From assembly GCF_028713855.1 (NCBI RefSeq), contig NZ_JAQTNN010000001.1, positions 336,696 to 400,695 on the forward strand: a stretch of 64,000 nt of DNA, read 5' to 3'. Numbering within the stretch: position 1 is the first letter of the stretch; the number at the start of each line of letters is the position of its first letter. The position numbers and the translations under genes are program-made. The notes below the pieces were generated by a model. That model saw only the letters and a list, made by a program, of their open reading frames with translations. It did not search any database and was not told the origin of the DNA. The stretch is from Sulfuricurvum sp. GTDB taxonomy: Bacteria; Campylobacterota; Campylobacteria; Campylobacterales; Sulfurimonadaceae. Positions 1-7,787 of this stretch are shown here, piece after piece.

Positions 1-124
1 GATTTAAACAAAGAATTCCCACTTTTTATAAATATGTTCATTAACATTATAACACAAAGTAAAAAGATGCCATCTGGAACACTCTATGCAGATGTTTTAC
101 CAATCAACTTAGAAGGATTATCAG

Positions 125-355
125 ATGGAACATCACGTCGTTATAGAAAAATTGTGCAGCTGTGCAAAAAAAGAGGGATTATCCCAAATCGCTACTTTTG
201 ATGCCAAAGATGCTGCATTTGAAGCGGCTGAAACACAACTTGCCCACATGAATGGAAACTTTTGCGGTAAACATACGTTTCAGCTGGTTGAAGTGAATGA
301 CAATTTTGTCATTGGTATGGTCGGTGGCGGCTGCGGCTGTAAATCCGATCACTAA
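125..355 (+). CDS. Small Cys-containing protein, paralogue 1
   Basis: This 76-residue protein is not recognised. It begins MEHHVV and has an early CSC pair, a central FCGKH element and a C-terminal GGGCGCK tail, a cysteine and histidine pattern that would suit metal or cofactor binding. That function is inference. It has no signal peptide and looks cytoplasmic. An AGAAGGA ribosome-binding sequence lies about 8 bases before the ATG. The next gene encodes a clear paralogue sharing EHHVV, EKLC-CA, FCG-H-F and VEV-DN-VI, so the pair arose by tandem duplication. The neighbouring molybdenum hydroxylase maturation genes are on the opposite strand and converge on this pair. Confidence 0.75.
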   Translation: MEHHVVIEKLCSCAKKEGLSQIATFDAKDAAFEAAETQLAHMNGNFCGKHTFQLVEVNDNFVIGMVGGGCGCKSDH

Positions 356-368
356 AGAAGGAGAAATT

Positions 369-581
369 ATGGAACATCATGTCGTTGTTGAGAAGTTGTG
401 CAAATGCGCAATTCGGAAAAAAATGCCTCAAATTAAAACATTGGATGATAAAGAAAATGCAATGCGAATAGCCCGTGCATGGGCACAGGAGATGAATGAA
501 AGCTTTTGCGGGCAGCATTCCTTCGGTGTGGTGGAAGTGGATGACAACTATGTCATAACCGTAGGGGAAGGGAGTTATTAA
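369..581 (+). CDS. Small Cys-containing protein, paralogue 2
   Basis: This 70-residue protein is the tandem paralogue of the gene just upstream. The start is the ATG at 369, which has a good AAGAAGGAG ribosome-binding site and reproduces the MEHHVV opening of its twin. The longer in-frame start at 297 would overlap the first gene and is rejected. It keeps LCKCA, FCGQHSF and VVEVDDNYVI but lacks the C-terminal Cys-rich tail of paralogue 1, so the two copies have diverged. No signal peptide is seen. The 13-bp gap to the first gene indicates co-transcription. Function is unknown. Confidence 0.75.
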   Translation: MEHHVVVEKLCKCAIRKKMPQIKTLDDKENAMRIARAWAQEMNESFCGQHSFGVVEVDDNYVITVGEGSY

Positions 582-590
582 CCCTTCGCC

Positions 591-1187
591 TCAGATATGA
601 GAGGAAAAGAGAGTTACTATGTTGTCCCAATCTTCTAGGGTATCGATATCTCTTGAGTCATCTTTGCTTAAAGGAATATATTGATAGATATTTGTTTCAA
701 GTAAGGCTTTGGCTCCTTTATCTCCTTTTAATTCGCGCAGGGCAGGGAGATACTGTTTTGGAAAGACAGCGGGGACACCTGATTTTTTATCATAGTGTGA
801 TGCAATGATCAACTCCGGAAATTCTTTAGACGTTTCTATCAATCTTTTATAATGCATTCGCGGGACTAAGGGTTGGTCACAGAGCATAATCAAAACGCAA
901 TCGCACGCATCCAATGTCGAAACTCCATAGGCGATTGAACTGCCAAGCCCCTCTTCATAGCGTGAATTAATGACTGTTTTTACAGGGAGATCTTTGATAG
1001 ATTCACTGCATTGTTCATGTTTATTCCCTAATACAACAGTGACGTTGGGTGTCAATTCCAATGCCTGAGCCGCTGCGTACCATAACAGTGTATGGTTGTT
1101 CAGTTCTAAAAGTTGCTTAGGCTGACCTAAGCGACTCGACATTCCTGCTGCCATAACAAGAACCTCAAGCTTATGGTTAGTTAGCAT
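591..1187 (-). CDS. MobA/MocA-like nucleotidyltransferase
   Basis: This 198-residue protein belongs to the NTP-transferase-like MobA/MocA family, which attaches CMP or GMP to the molybdenum cofactor. The N-terminal AAGMSSRLGQPKQLL matches the nucleotide-binding signature LAAGxSxRxGxxK, and LIMLCDQPLV matches the metal-binding CDQP motif of MocA-type cytidylyltransferases. It overlaps the end of the XdhC-like gene by 11 bases and is last in an operon with a molybdenum hydroxylase. The likely role is making the cytosine dinucleotide form of the cofactor for that enzyme. The nucleotide specificity (CTP versus GTP) is inferred from context. Confidence 0.85.
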   Translation of the reverse strand: MLTNHKLEVLVMAAGMSSRLGQPKQLLELNNHTLLWYAAAQALELTPNVTVVLGNKHEQCSESIKDLPVKTVINSRYEEGLGSSIAYGVSTLDACDCVLIMLCDQPLVPRMHYKRLIETSKEFPELIIASHYDKKSGVPAVFPKQYLPALRELKGDKGAKALLETNIYQYIPLSKDDSRDIDTLEDWDNIVTLFSSHI

Positions 1188-2193
1188 GGATTGCTACCCT
1201 TTTTTTTTCTCTTAGTGACATCGGAGTAGCTCGGTTTCGATGGGATTCGATTTCTGCACAAATAGATAAGGCGATTGATTCAGGGGACTCTCCTCCCAAA
1301 TCCAATCCGATAGGATTATGCAATCTCGGATCCATAAAAACTGTTTCACCCATTGTACTGAAAGAGTCGATGATAGTTCTCGTTCGCTTCTGCGGACCCA
1401 TAATACCGATGTAGGAAACCTCTGAATCAAGCAATGCTTTTAAATAAACGGCATCGCTGTTAAAATTGTGGCTCATAACGACAGCAGCATCGAAATCTCG
1501 TTCTAAAATCTTAGTAACCTCTTCACAGTCGTTTAACAAATGTGTTTCATCGGCGGAATGGATATGGGTAAGATTGGATGTTCTTGTATCACAGATTGAG
1601 GTTTGCCACCCAAGAGCATTTGCCATGGAGAGTAACGGTTCACTCCCCGGTCCTGCTCCTAAAATCAATAACCGATAAGGGGAATTGATCTTTTGATAAA
1701 TAAGGCGAAGGTGCGATTCTTCATCATAAAAGATCTCTTCTTTCCGCTCTTCGGATGAAAACCCATAAAAACCCTTTTGCTCCGTGGAACGGATCAGTGT
1801 TTTCTTGGTTCTCTTTAAAGCATACTCAAGCGCGATACCGATCGCACCGTAGTTTTGATTGTAATAAAACGGCTCCATCCAAAGTTTTATCAGTCCGTTG
1901 CATCCAACCCCTTTGCCCCAACTGTCCAATGTGTCATCTTTCATTCGCAAGTCATGGACAACATACTTTCCTTCGTGTTTTGAGAGGATATCTTGGGCGC
2001 AATGGACAATGTCCTCTTCAAAACACCCTCCGCTGACGACGCCGATAAATTTTCCGTCGGAATTCACCAGCATGGTCGCACCGCTTTTACGATAAACGGA
2101 ACCTTCCGTATCCAACACATTGATACAGACGATATCTTTTTTATCGCTTTTAGATTGTTGTAGAAAATTGATAAAATCTTTGTGAGCAAACAT
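1177..2193 (-). CDS. XdhC/CoxI family molybdenum hydroxylase maturation protein
   Basis: This 338-residue cytoplasmic protein has two parts. The N-terminal XdhC/CoxI domain (about residues 15-85) contains the TEGSVYRKSGATM and SGGCFEED motifs. A C-terminal Rossmann-type XdhC domain begins near LLILGAGPGSEPLL. XdhC proteins bind the sulfurated molybdenum cofactor and deliver it to xanthine-dehydrogenase-family apoenzymes. It lies 7 bases downstream of the molybdopterin subunit gene and overlaps the cytidylyltransferase-like gene, consistent with one operon for making and loading the enzyme. The length is typical of the two-domain form. Confidence 0.9.
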   Translation of the reverse strand: MFAHKDFINFLQQSKSDKKDIVCINVLDTEGSVYRKSGATMLVNSDGKFIGVVSGGCFEEDIVHCAQDILSKHEGKYVVHDLRMKDDTLDSWGKGVGCNGLIKLWMEPFYYNQNYGAIGIALEYALKRTKKTLIRSTEQKGFYGFSSEERKEEIFYDEESHLRLIYQKINSPYRLLILGAGPGSEPLLSMANALGWQTSICDTRTSNLTHIHSADETHLLNDCEEVTKILERDFDAAVVMSHNFNSDAVYLKALLDSEVSYIGIMGPQKRTRTIIDSFSTMGETVFMDPRLHNPIGLDLGGESPESIALSICAEIESHRNRATPMSLREKKRVAIHAN

Positions 2194-2200
2194 GATATGC

Positions 2201-4333
2201 CTAACTTATTTTAATTGGCAGTGAATGATATCGTTTCCCCGTCGCATCAAAGATTGCATTGGCGACTGCCGGGAAGATAGGAGGAACTGCCGTCTCGCCT
2301 ATACCGCCGATTTTTTCTCCTGAATTGACGATGCTTACTTGGATATCCGGAGCATCGGAAATTCGTGTGACTAGATAATCATAAAAATTATTCTGTTCCG
2401 CTTCACCGTTTTTGATCGTTATTTCACTGTATTTTGTTGCAGCAAGTCCGAAATTGATTCCGCTGATCATTTGGTTCTCAATATTAAGTGGATTGAGTGC
2501 AAAGCCGCAATCGACACTGCACCATACATTTTCCACTTTAAAATCATTTTTGGTGACTTTGACTTTTGCCACTTGTGCCACAATACTGCCGAATGATTTG
2601 ACGATAGCAACGCCATATCCCACATTTTTCTCTTTTTTACGATTTTTCCAATCGGATATTCTTTGAACGTCCAATAATAATTTGATGCATCGTAAATCAT
2701 CCAGCATACTGATTCTGTAGGCGATAGGATCGATTCCTGCTTTGTGCGCCGCTTCATCCACGATACCTTCCACAAGAGGTGCCGTTTGCGTATGTCCTAC
2801 CGAACGCCACCATAATACGGGAATAGGGGAACTTGGTGAATGTGCCTGCATATCATGATTCGCAATCGAATAAGGATGATCGGTCAGTCCATCCCATTGC
2901 GCCCAATCCACACCGTCTTTAAATAAAAATCCGAGTATGGTGTCTTTAACAACCGGCTGTCCGACGACTTTAGCTTCAAAGGCCGTGATATCGCCATATT
3001 GGTTCAGTGCAAGACGGGCTTTATTTTTATACATAGGACGGTAGTTCCCCATGCGAATATCATCTTCTCGGGTCCAGAGAGTCATAATCGGCCATGCTTC
3101 GTCTTTTGCGGTATAGATTGCATCTTTGATATAATCGGCATTTGCAGCAGCTCTACGACCAAATCCTCCGCCCAAGAAGGTATTGTTATACTCCACAGCT
3201 TCCGGTTTAAGACCCAATATTTCTGCACAGACATTTCGATAGACAGTTTGTACCTGTCCGCCGGTCCACATTTTTGCGCTATCACCTGTATGGTGAACCG
3301 TACAATTGAGCGGTTCCATCGGTGCATGTGCCAGAAATGGGAATTCATAATCTGCTGAGATGATGCTATGAGCTTCTTTGAAGGCTTTTGCCGTATTGCC
3401 ATCATGACGCATAGAAGCACCCGGCTTATCTAAAAGAGCATCGTATTCTTTTCGTATATCTTCGCTGCTGATTTTGGCAAACTCGCCTTTGTCCCATACA
3501 ACATTGATATGATTTAATGCTTCTTTTGCCTGAAACCAGTGTTCAGCGATAACCGCGATACCCGTCGGAATTTGTTTGATTTTTAAAATTCCGTCGCGTT
3601 TGAGAGCTTCAGACGGATCAAAACTCACGATGGTAGCACCGAAAACAGCCGGATGTAAAACCGCCGCATATTTGAGATTATCCATTCTCACATCGATTCC
3701 GTATTCTGTTTGTCCTGTCACTTTGGCCCATGCTTCGCTCGGGTGTCTTTTTGTAGGTTTACCGATGAGTGAACAATCTTTAAGTGCTTTTAGCTCAGGG
3801 TTTTCGGGAATGCTCATCGTTTTAATATCGGATACCAACTCACCATAGGTGAACTTATCCCCTGTTTTTATATGGATAACATGGGAATTTTCGGTTTTGA
3901 TATCTGAGAGAGCCGCATCCCATTTTTGTGCAGCGGCTTTTTTGAGCATTTCGTTTACGGCAGCACCGACTTTACGCATTTCGAGCTGTTTAGTACTGAT
4001 TGAAGTTGAACCTGCCGTCAACATCCATGGCCCGAAGACAGAATTATAGACAGGATCGATACCGGATGCTTGAAAATGAACCGCTTCCCAATCCGCATCC
4101 AACTCATCGGCGATACACATGGCTAAAGCGGTGTAGGTTCCCTGACCCATTTCTGCTTGTCCCATCAAAAAGGTAATAGTATTATCTGCATCAATTTTGA
4201 TAAATGCGTTAGGGTGCAATATCTCTTTTGCTCCTTCATCAGCACGTGCTTTTACAGGCAAATAAAATCCGACAATAAAAGCGCTGCTGACAAGCGCAGT
4301 GTTTTTAAGAAAAGTTCTTCGTGAGAGTCCCAT
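2201..4333 (-). CDS. Xanthine dehydrogenase-family molybdopterin subunit (IorB/aldehyde oxidase-like), Tat-exported
   Basis: This 710-residue large subunit of a molybdenum hydroxylase starts with a twin-arginine signal (LSRRTFLKN followed by a hydrophobic stretch), so the folded enzyme is exported to the periplasm. Cofactor-binding elements are visible: GQAEMGQGTY near residue 57, a GGGFGRR element, and GGIGETAVPP near residue 678, whose Glu (about 680) is the expected catalytic base. The protein resembles isoquinoline 1-oxidoreductase beta subunits and single-chain aldehyde oxidases. No cytochrome subunit gene is adjacent. Its promoter shares the box of the PQQ-alcohol dehydrogenase regulon, so an aldehyde made by that dehydrogenase is a plausible substrate; that is inference. 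Confidence 0.88.
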   Translation of the reverse strand: MGLSRRTFLKNTALVSSAFIVGFYLPVKARADEGAKEILHPNAFIKIDADNTITFLMGQAEMGQGTYTALAMCIADELDADWEAVHFQASGIDPVYNSVFGPWMLTAGSTSISTKQLEMRKVGAAVNEMLKKAAAQKWDAALSDIKTENSHVIHIKTGDKFTYGELVSDIKTMSIPENPELKALKDCSLIGKPTKRHPSEAWAKVTGQTEYGIDVRMDNLKYAAVLHPAVFGATIVSFDPSEALKRDGILKIKQIPTGIAVIAEHWFQAKEALNHINVVWDKGEFAKISSEDIRKEYDALLDKPGASMRHDGNTAKAFKEAHSIISADYEFPFLAHAPMEPLNCTVHHTGDSAKMWTGGQVQTVYRNVCAEILGLKPEAVEYNNTFLGGGFGRRAAANADYIKDAIYTAKDEAWPIMTLWTREDDIRMGNYRPMYKNKARLALNQYGDITAFEAKVVGQPVVKDTILGFLFKDGVDWAQWDGLTDHPYSIANHDMQAHSPSSPIPVLWWRSVGHTQTAPLVEGIVDEAAHKAGIDPIAYRISMLDDLRCIKLLLDVQRISDWKNRKKEKNVGYGVAIVKSFGSIVAQVAKVKVTKNDFKVENVWCSVDCGFALNPLNIENQMISGINFGLAATKYSEITIKNGEAEQNNFYDYLVTRISDAPDIQVSIVNSGEKIGGIGETAVPPIFPAVANAIFDATGKRYHSLPIKIS

Positions 4334-4335
4334 AG

Positions 4336-4791
4336 TTAAGCTCCTGCATTTATTTTTTTAATAGCGTTTTTGATACGGTTATAGGTACCGCATCGACAAA
4401 TATTGCCATTCATCTCAGCTAAAATCTCTTCTTCGGTAGGATTGCTATTTGCCTTTAGCAATCCCGTCGCATTCATGATTTGTCCTGATTGGCAATAGCC
4501 GCATTGAGGGACATCTTCTTCAACCCAAGCCTCTTGTATTTTTTTAAGAAGAGGATCGGTTGTATTGGCAATTGTCATGATCTCTTTATCGCCGATCTCT
4601 TTTAAAAAGGTTGCACAGCTTCTGATTGCTTTCCCGTCTAATAAAACCGTACAGGCACCGCATTGTGCAGCGCCGCATCCATATTTGGTTCCGGTTAAAT
4701 TTAAGTACTCTCTGAGTACCCACAATAAAGGTGTATCCTCATCAACAGTAACATCATAGGTGGTACCGTCAATTTTTAATTTAGTGGTCAT
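4336..4791 (-). CDS. 2Fe-2S subunit of molybdenum hydroxylase (IorA-like)
   Basis: This 151-residue protein carries two 2Fe-2S clusters. The plant-ferredoxin-type motif GCGAAQCGACTVLLDG binds the first. The CGYCQSGQ and CRCGTY motifs in the helical C-terminal domain bind the second. It passes electrons from the molybdenum site of the partner encoded 2 bases downstream. It has no signal peptide of its own and would be co-exported through the Tat signal of the large subunit, as is usual in this family. It is the first gene of the operon, and its promoter box lies about 30 bases upstream. Confidence 0.93.
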   Translation of the reverse strand: MTTKLKIDGTTYDVTVDEDTPLLWVLREYLNLTGTKYGCGAAQCGACTVLLDGKAIRSCATFLKEIGDKEIMTIANTTDPLLKKIQEAWVEEDVPQCGYCQSGQIMNATGLLKANSNPTEEEILAEMNGNICRCGTYNRIKNAIKKINAGA

Positions 4792-4821
4792 AGTTATCCT
4801 TTTTGGGCTTATCTTTGGGAA

Positions 4822-4853
4822 AGTATATAGAATGTAAATAGCGGTGAAATAGC
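4822..4853 (-). promoter_or_regulatory. GCTAT-box promoter driving the molybdenum hydroxylase operon
   Basis: Read on the minus strand, GCTAT half-sites start 11 bp apart (plus-strand ATAGC at 4849-4853 and 4838-4842). The -10 hexamer TATACT (4827-4822) starts exactly 15 bp after the proximal half-site starts. The proximal half-site sits where a -35 element would be, as in PhoB-type activated promoters. The same 32-bp layout occurs at seven other places in this window. Confidence 0.75.
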
Positions 4854-4985
4854 GAAGAATTTCAAGTTTTTATCATAAATTCTAATTTGTTAATAAACAT
4901 TTATATAATTTTTTTGTATCTGATAAAGAAATGCTTTCATTAATATATTTTATAAGCATATTGGCGATTAAATTTAGCATATATC

Positions 4986-5017
4986 GCTATTTCAACGCTA
5001 TTTACATTCTATATACT
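4986..5017 (+). promoter_or_regulatory. GCTAT-box promoter of porin 1
   Basis: GCTAT half-sites lie at 4986-4990 and 4997-5001, and TATACT lies at 5012-5017. Spacing is identical to the other boxes (11 bp, then 15 bp). The leader to the porin ATG is about 80 bases, longer than at the other sites. Confidence 0.75.
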
Positions 5018-5103
5018 TATCCCACGATTTTAAATTGTATTAATAATACCTATATATGTAAGGTGCTATTTATAATGAAAATCAATAGATTGAAGGAGAT
5101 GAT

Positions 5104-6321
5104 ATGAAAAAAACAGTAGTGATGAGTCTGGCAGCAGCAGTATTACTTGGAGCAAATGCATTTGCAATTGATAATGTAAAGGTAAGCGGTGACGCTAAAC
5201 TTTACTACTACACGGATGATAAAAATGCAGGTGATCTTTTTAGTAAAACAACAAGTGCCGCAGATACTGCTCTTCGTCTTGGGGTAACCGGGGATCTTGC
5301 AAAACATATTTCTTTCGGTGTAACCGGATATGCGGTTAGTACGCTCGGTCTTGAAAATAATCTTGTTAGCAATACATGGTCAAGCGCTCACACAGCAAGC
5401 GGTCAGGGTGTCGCTGACGCAGCATGGTTGGGTGAACTTTGGATTGCCGGAACGTATGGCAATACGACTCTTAAAGCAGGACGTATGTTGCTCGATTCAC
5501 CGCTTTCATTTAGTGAAACGTGGTCTGTTGCTCCAAACAGTTATGAAGCTGTTGTTCTTCTCAACCAAGATCTTCCGGATACCACTTTGGTTGCTGTATA
5601 TGCAGGACATAGTAATGAAGTTGATGGTGATATTTCAGCTGTTCCCGGTATTGATAAAATTGTAGGTCCAAATGGGAAATTCGGTACGCATGGCGTAAGC
5701 GGTGCAAATGTATTCGGTCTTATCAACAACTCGTACAAACCGCTCACCGCGCAAGCATGGTACTACGATGTTGTGAGTGCTGCGGATGCTTTCTGGATAC
5801 AAGGCGATCTTAATAGCGATATGGTAAAAGGGCTAAAATTGGGTGCTCAATATACCGAAATTAGTCCAAAAGGTGTATACCCGAATACGAATGATTCTAA
5901 AGGGTATGCATTGAAGGTTGGATATGAAGGTATCGAAAATCTTAACGTATCTGCTGCCTATTCTGCCGTAGACAAAGACAGTGTCTTTAAAGTTGCTAAT
6001 CTTGCAACTAACAATGCAGTTTCTCAATCGAAATTGTATACGGAAGCATTTTGGAACTACGGTTATGTAGGTGCTCCTGATGCACAATCATGGAAGTTGA
6101 ATGCTGAATATAACGTGCAAGATATTGCTAAATTCGGAGCTTACTATACCAATGTAAGTATTGATAAAACCAATGTCGATATGCAAGAGATTGCATTGAG
6201 TGCAACCAAATCTTTTGGACCATTGGACACGACTTTGGCCTACGTCTCTACGGATGCGGATGACCAAAATAACGGTTCACAGTCTAACTCTATCCAAGTA
6301 TATTTGACTCTTAACTTCTAA
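5104..6321 (+). CDS. OprD-family outer membrane porin 1
   Basis: This 405-residue outer membrane protein starts with a typical Sec signal peptide (MKKTVVMSLAAAVLLGANAFA). It ends with an aromatic-rich final strand (VYLTLNF), the usual C-terminal signal for beta-barrel insertion. Repeated alternating strands and the Campylobacterales OprD-like pattern indicate an 18-strand substrate-specific porin. An AAGGAG ribosome-binding site precedes the ATG. Its promoter carries the alcohol-oxidation regulon box and is the mirror image of the molybdenum hydroxylase promoter, so it may admit a substrate or cofactor precursor of that pathway. A terminator follows at 6337. Confidence 0.9.
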   Translation: MKKTVVMSLAAAVLLGANAFAIDNVKVSGDAKLYYYTDDKNAGDLFSKTTSAADTALRLGVTGDLAKHISFGVTGYAVSTLGLENNLVSNTWSSAHTASGQGVADAAWLGELWIAGTYGNTTLKAGRMLLDSPLSFSETWSVAPNSYEAVVLLNQDLPDTTLVAVYAGHSNEVDGDISAVPGIDKIVGPNGKFGTHGVSGANVFGLINNSYKPLTAQAWYYDVVSAADAFWIQGDLNSDMVKGLKLGAQYTEISPKGVYPNTNDSKGYALKVGYEGIENLNVSAAYSAVDKDSVFKVANLATNNAVSQSKLYTEAFWNYGYVGAPDAQSWKLNAEYNVQDIAKFGAYYTNVSIDKTNVDMQEIALSATKSFGPLDTTLAYVSTDADDQNNGSQSNSIQVYLTLNF

Positions 6322-6336
6322 GAATCGTTATACACC

Positions 6337-6369
6337 GTTCATCCTTTCGGGGATGAACCCTCCTTTTTA
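6337..6369 (+). terminator. Intrinsic terminator after porin 1
   Basis: A perfect 8-bp stem, GTTCATCC (6337-6344) with GGATGAAC (6351-6358), closes a TTTCGG loop and is followed by CCTCCTTTTT. It lies 16 bases after the porin stop codon. Confidence 0.85.
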
Positions 6370-6434
6370 TGTAAAGTTTTGAACCTATAGTGAAGTTTCG
6401 TCGACGTCAATAAGGTAATGATGAGAAGAAGGGG

Positions 6435-6470
6435 AGAAAGAGTGGGTGCTTTCGGGTACTCCCTCTTTCT
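6435..6470. other. Strong hairpin of unknown role between the porin genes
   Basis: The arms 6435-6447 and 6458-6470 pair over 13 positions with one mismatch and one G-U, closing a short GC-containing loop. No clear U-tract follows on either strand. It lies past the porin 1 terminator and upstream of the porin 2 promoter, so neither transcript obviously uses it. It might be a second terminator, a decay barrier or part of a small RNA. Confidence 0.5.
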
Positions 6471-6519
6471 TCAGTAGCTCTAGTCAAGAAAATAATACTG
6501 CACATCTCCCCTTTAAACG

Positions 6520-6551
6520 GCTATATTAAAGCTATTCTAATTCAATATACT
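6520..6551 (+). promoter_or_regulatory. GCTAT-box promoter of porin 2
   Basis: GCTAT half-sites lie at 6520-6524 and 6531-6535, and TATACT lies at 6546-6551. The 11-bp and 15-bp spacings equal those of the other boxes. The porin ATG is 38 bases downstream of the -10. Confidence 0.78.
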
Positions 6552-6588
6552 TATATTCCAAACAATAATAAAATGTGGAGTTTTTATA

Positions 6589-7782
6589 ATGAATAAAACA
6601 GTTGTACTGAGTTTGGCTGCGGCCGCGGTCTTAAGTGCTTCGAGTCTGAATGGAGCCTTTGCAGAAGGAAAAGCCAGCGGTCAAATACGGATGGCTTATG
6701 TCACTCAAAACAACGATGTTGACACCGATACATACGGAACGTCAATCGGAGGTATTTTAAAATACGAAACGGCTCCTTGGAATGACATAAAACTCGGTGT
6801 CGGAGCTTATGTATCTCAAAAACTTCATTTTGCAACCGGAAACACGGATGAGGGACGAGCAAATCCTGATTTGTTTGGAGACAACATTTCGTCCTATGCT
6901 TATGTAGGCGAGGGATACATCGATTATAGTGCAGACGATATTACCTTACGCATAGGTCGTCAAAGGATCGATACTCCGTTTGCCGATAGCGATGATATCC
7001 GAATGCATCCGAATACGTTTGAATCAGCGATAGCGACGTACAAAGGAATTGACGATACAACACTTATCGGAGGCTATATCACACGATGGGCAGGATACGA
7101 TTCAGAAAATGATATCTCCAAGTTTAAAAAAATTGTTCCTGAGAGTAACGGTGCTGCTGTTTTCGGTATCTTGAATGAGAGTGTTGAACATCTCGAATTG
7201 CAAGGATGGTATTACGGTATCGATAAACTCACGGATATTTTTTATACTGACGCAAGCTACACAATTCCATTCAACAAAACCACTGGATTAGAATTTGTAG
7301 GACAAGGGATTAAATTTAAAGAAGAGAATGGTTCGGGCGTGGATGGTAATGTTTATGGAATCGGTGCAAATCTGACTATCGGTATGTTCACTCTCGGTAC
7401 TGCTTATAACGAAGCTTCGAATGAAGCAGGTAAATTTGTCATCAGCGGTTTGGGAAATGGAGCCTATCTGGTTGATACGGAAGAGATGAATCTGGATAAT
7501 TTTGAAGATATCAAAGCGTATATGTTCAGCGCAGAGCTGGATATGGAAGAAGCAGGGCTGGAAGGTTTGACATTGACTGCTATCTATGCAGGTTTTAAAA
7601 GTGCACCGGCAGATATGAAAGAAAAAGAGATTGATTTAATCGCCACATACGAGATTACTAAATCCCTTAGTGCCGAAGTAAACTATGCAATACTCAATGA
7701 CCAAAATAACAATACATCCGAAGACGGACTTTATAGCGGTGGGTATGATCGTTTTCTCGTTCGTGTGAACTATAACTTCTAA
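6589..7782 (+). CDS. OprD-family outer membrane porin 2
   Basis: This 397-residue outer membrane beta-barrel is homologous in layout to porin 1. It has a Sec signal peptide (MNKTVVLSLAAAAVLSASSL, cleaved near AFA-EG), alternating amphipathic strands, and a final strand ending VRVNYNF that fits Bam-dependent insertion. A GGAG ribosome-binding site precedes the ATG. It has its own copy of the regulon promoter box and ends 5 bases from the convergent SoxYZ-like gene. Two differently diverged porins under the same control suggest uptake of related solutes such as alcohols or chelated metals. That role is inference. Confidence 0.9.
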   Translation: MNKTVVLSLAAAAVLSASSLNGAFAEGKASGQIRMAYVTQNNDVDTDTYGTSIGGILKYETAPWNDIKLGVGAYVSQKLHFATGNTDEGRANPDLFGDNISSYAYVGEGYIDYSADDITLRIGRQRIDTPFADSDDIRMHPNTFESAIATYKGIDDTTLIGGYITRWAGYDSENDISKFKKIVPESNGAAVFGILNESVEHLELQGWYYGIDKLTDIFYTDASYTIPFNKTTGLEFVGQGIKFKEENGSGVDGNVYGIGANLTIGMFTLGTAYNEASNEAGKFVISGLGNGAYLVDTEEMNLDNFEDIKAYMFSAELDMEEAGLEGLTLTAIYAGFKSAPADMKEKEIDLIATYEITKSLSAEVNYAILNDQNNNTSEDGLYSGGYDRFLVRVNYNF

Positions 7783-7787
7783 CGAGG

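Larger units (their letters stand above)
4821..5018. repeat. Mirror-image pair of 35-bp promoter elements between divergent operons
   Basis: The segment 4821-4855 is the reverse complement of 4984-5018 with one mismatch in 35 bases. The arms are 128 bp apart, one per divergent promoter, and each holds the two GCTAT half-sites plus the -10 hexamer. The AT-rich spacer holds no open frame. This accounts for the 312-bp intergenic region 4792-5103. The length of identity exceeds what the shared operator needs and suggests a recent inverted duplication of one promoter. Confidence 0.8.

Noticed and set aside
1-201. Open frame at the left edge overlapping the first small gene
   Set aside because: It runs open from base 1 to a stop at 201 but overlaps a better-supported gene by 77 bases and has no recognisable content. 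Another frame ends at 44, and the tail of an upstream gene cannot be chosen between them.
3082-3420. 112-codon minus-strand frame inside the molybdopterin subunit gene
   Set aside because: It is an out-of-frame shadow of the 710-residue gene, which carries intact family motifs through this region.
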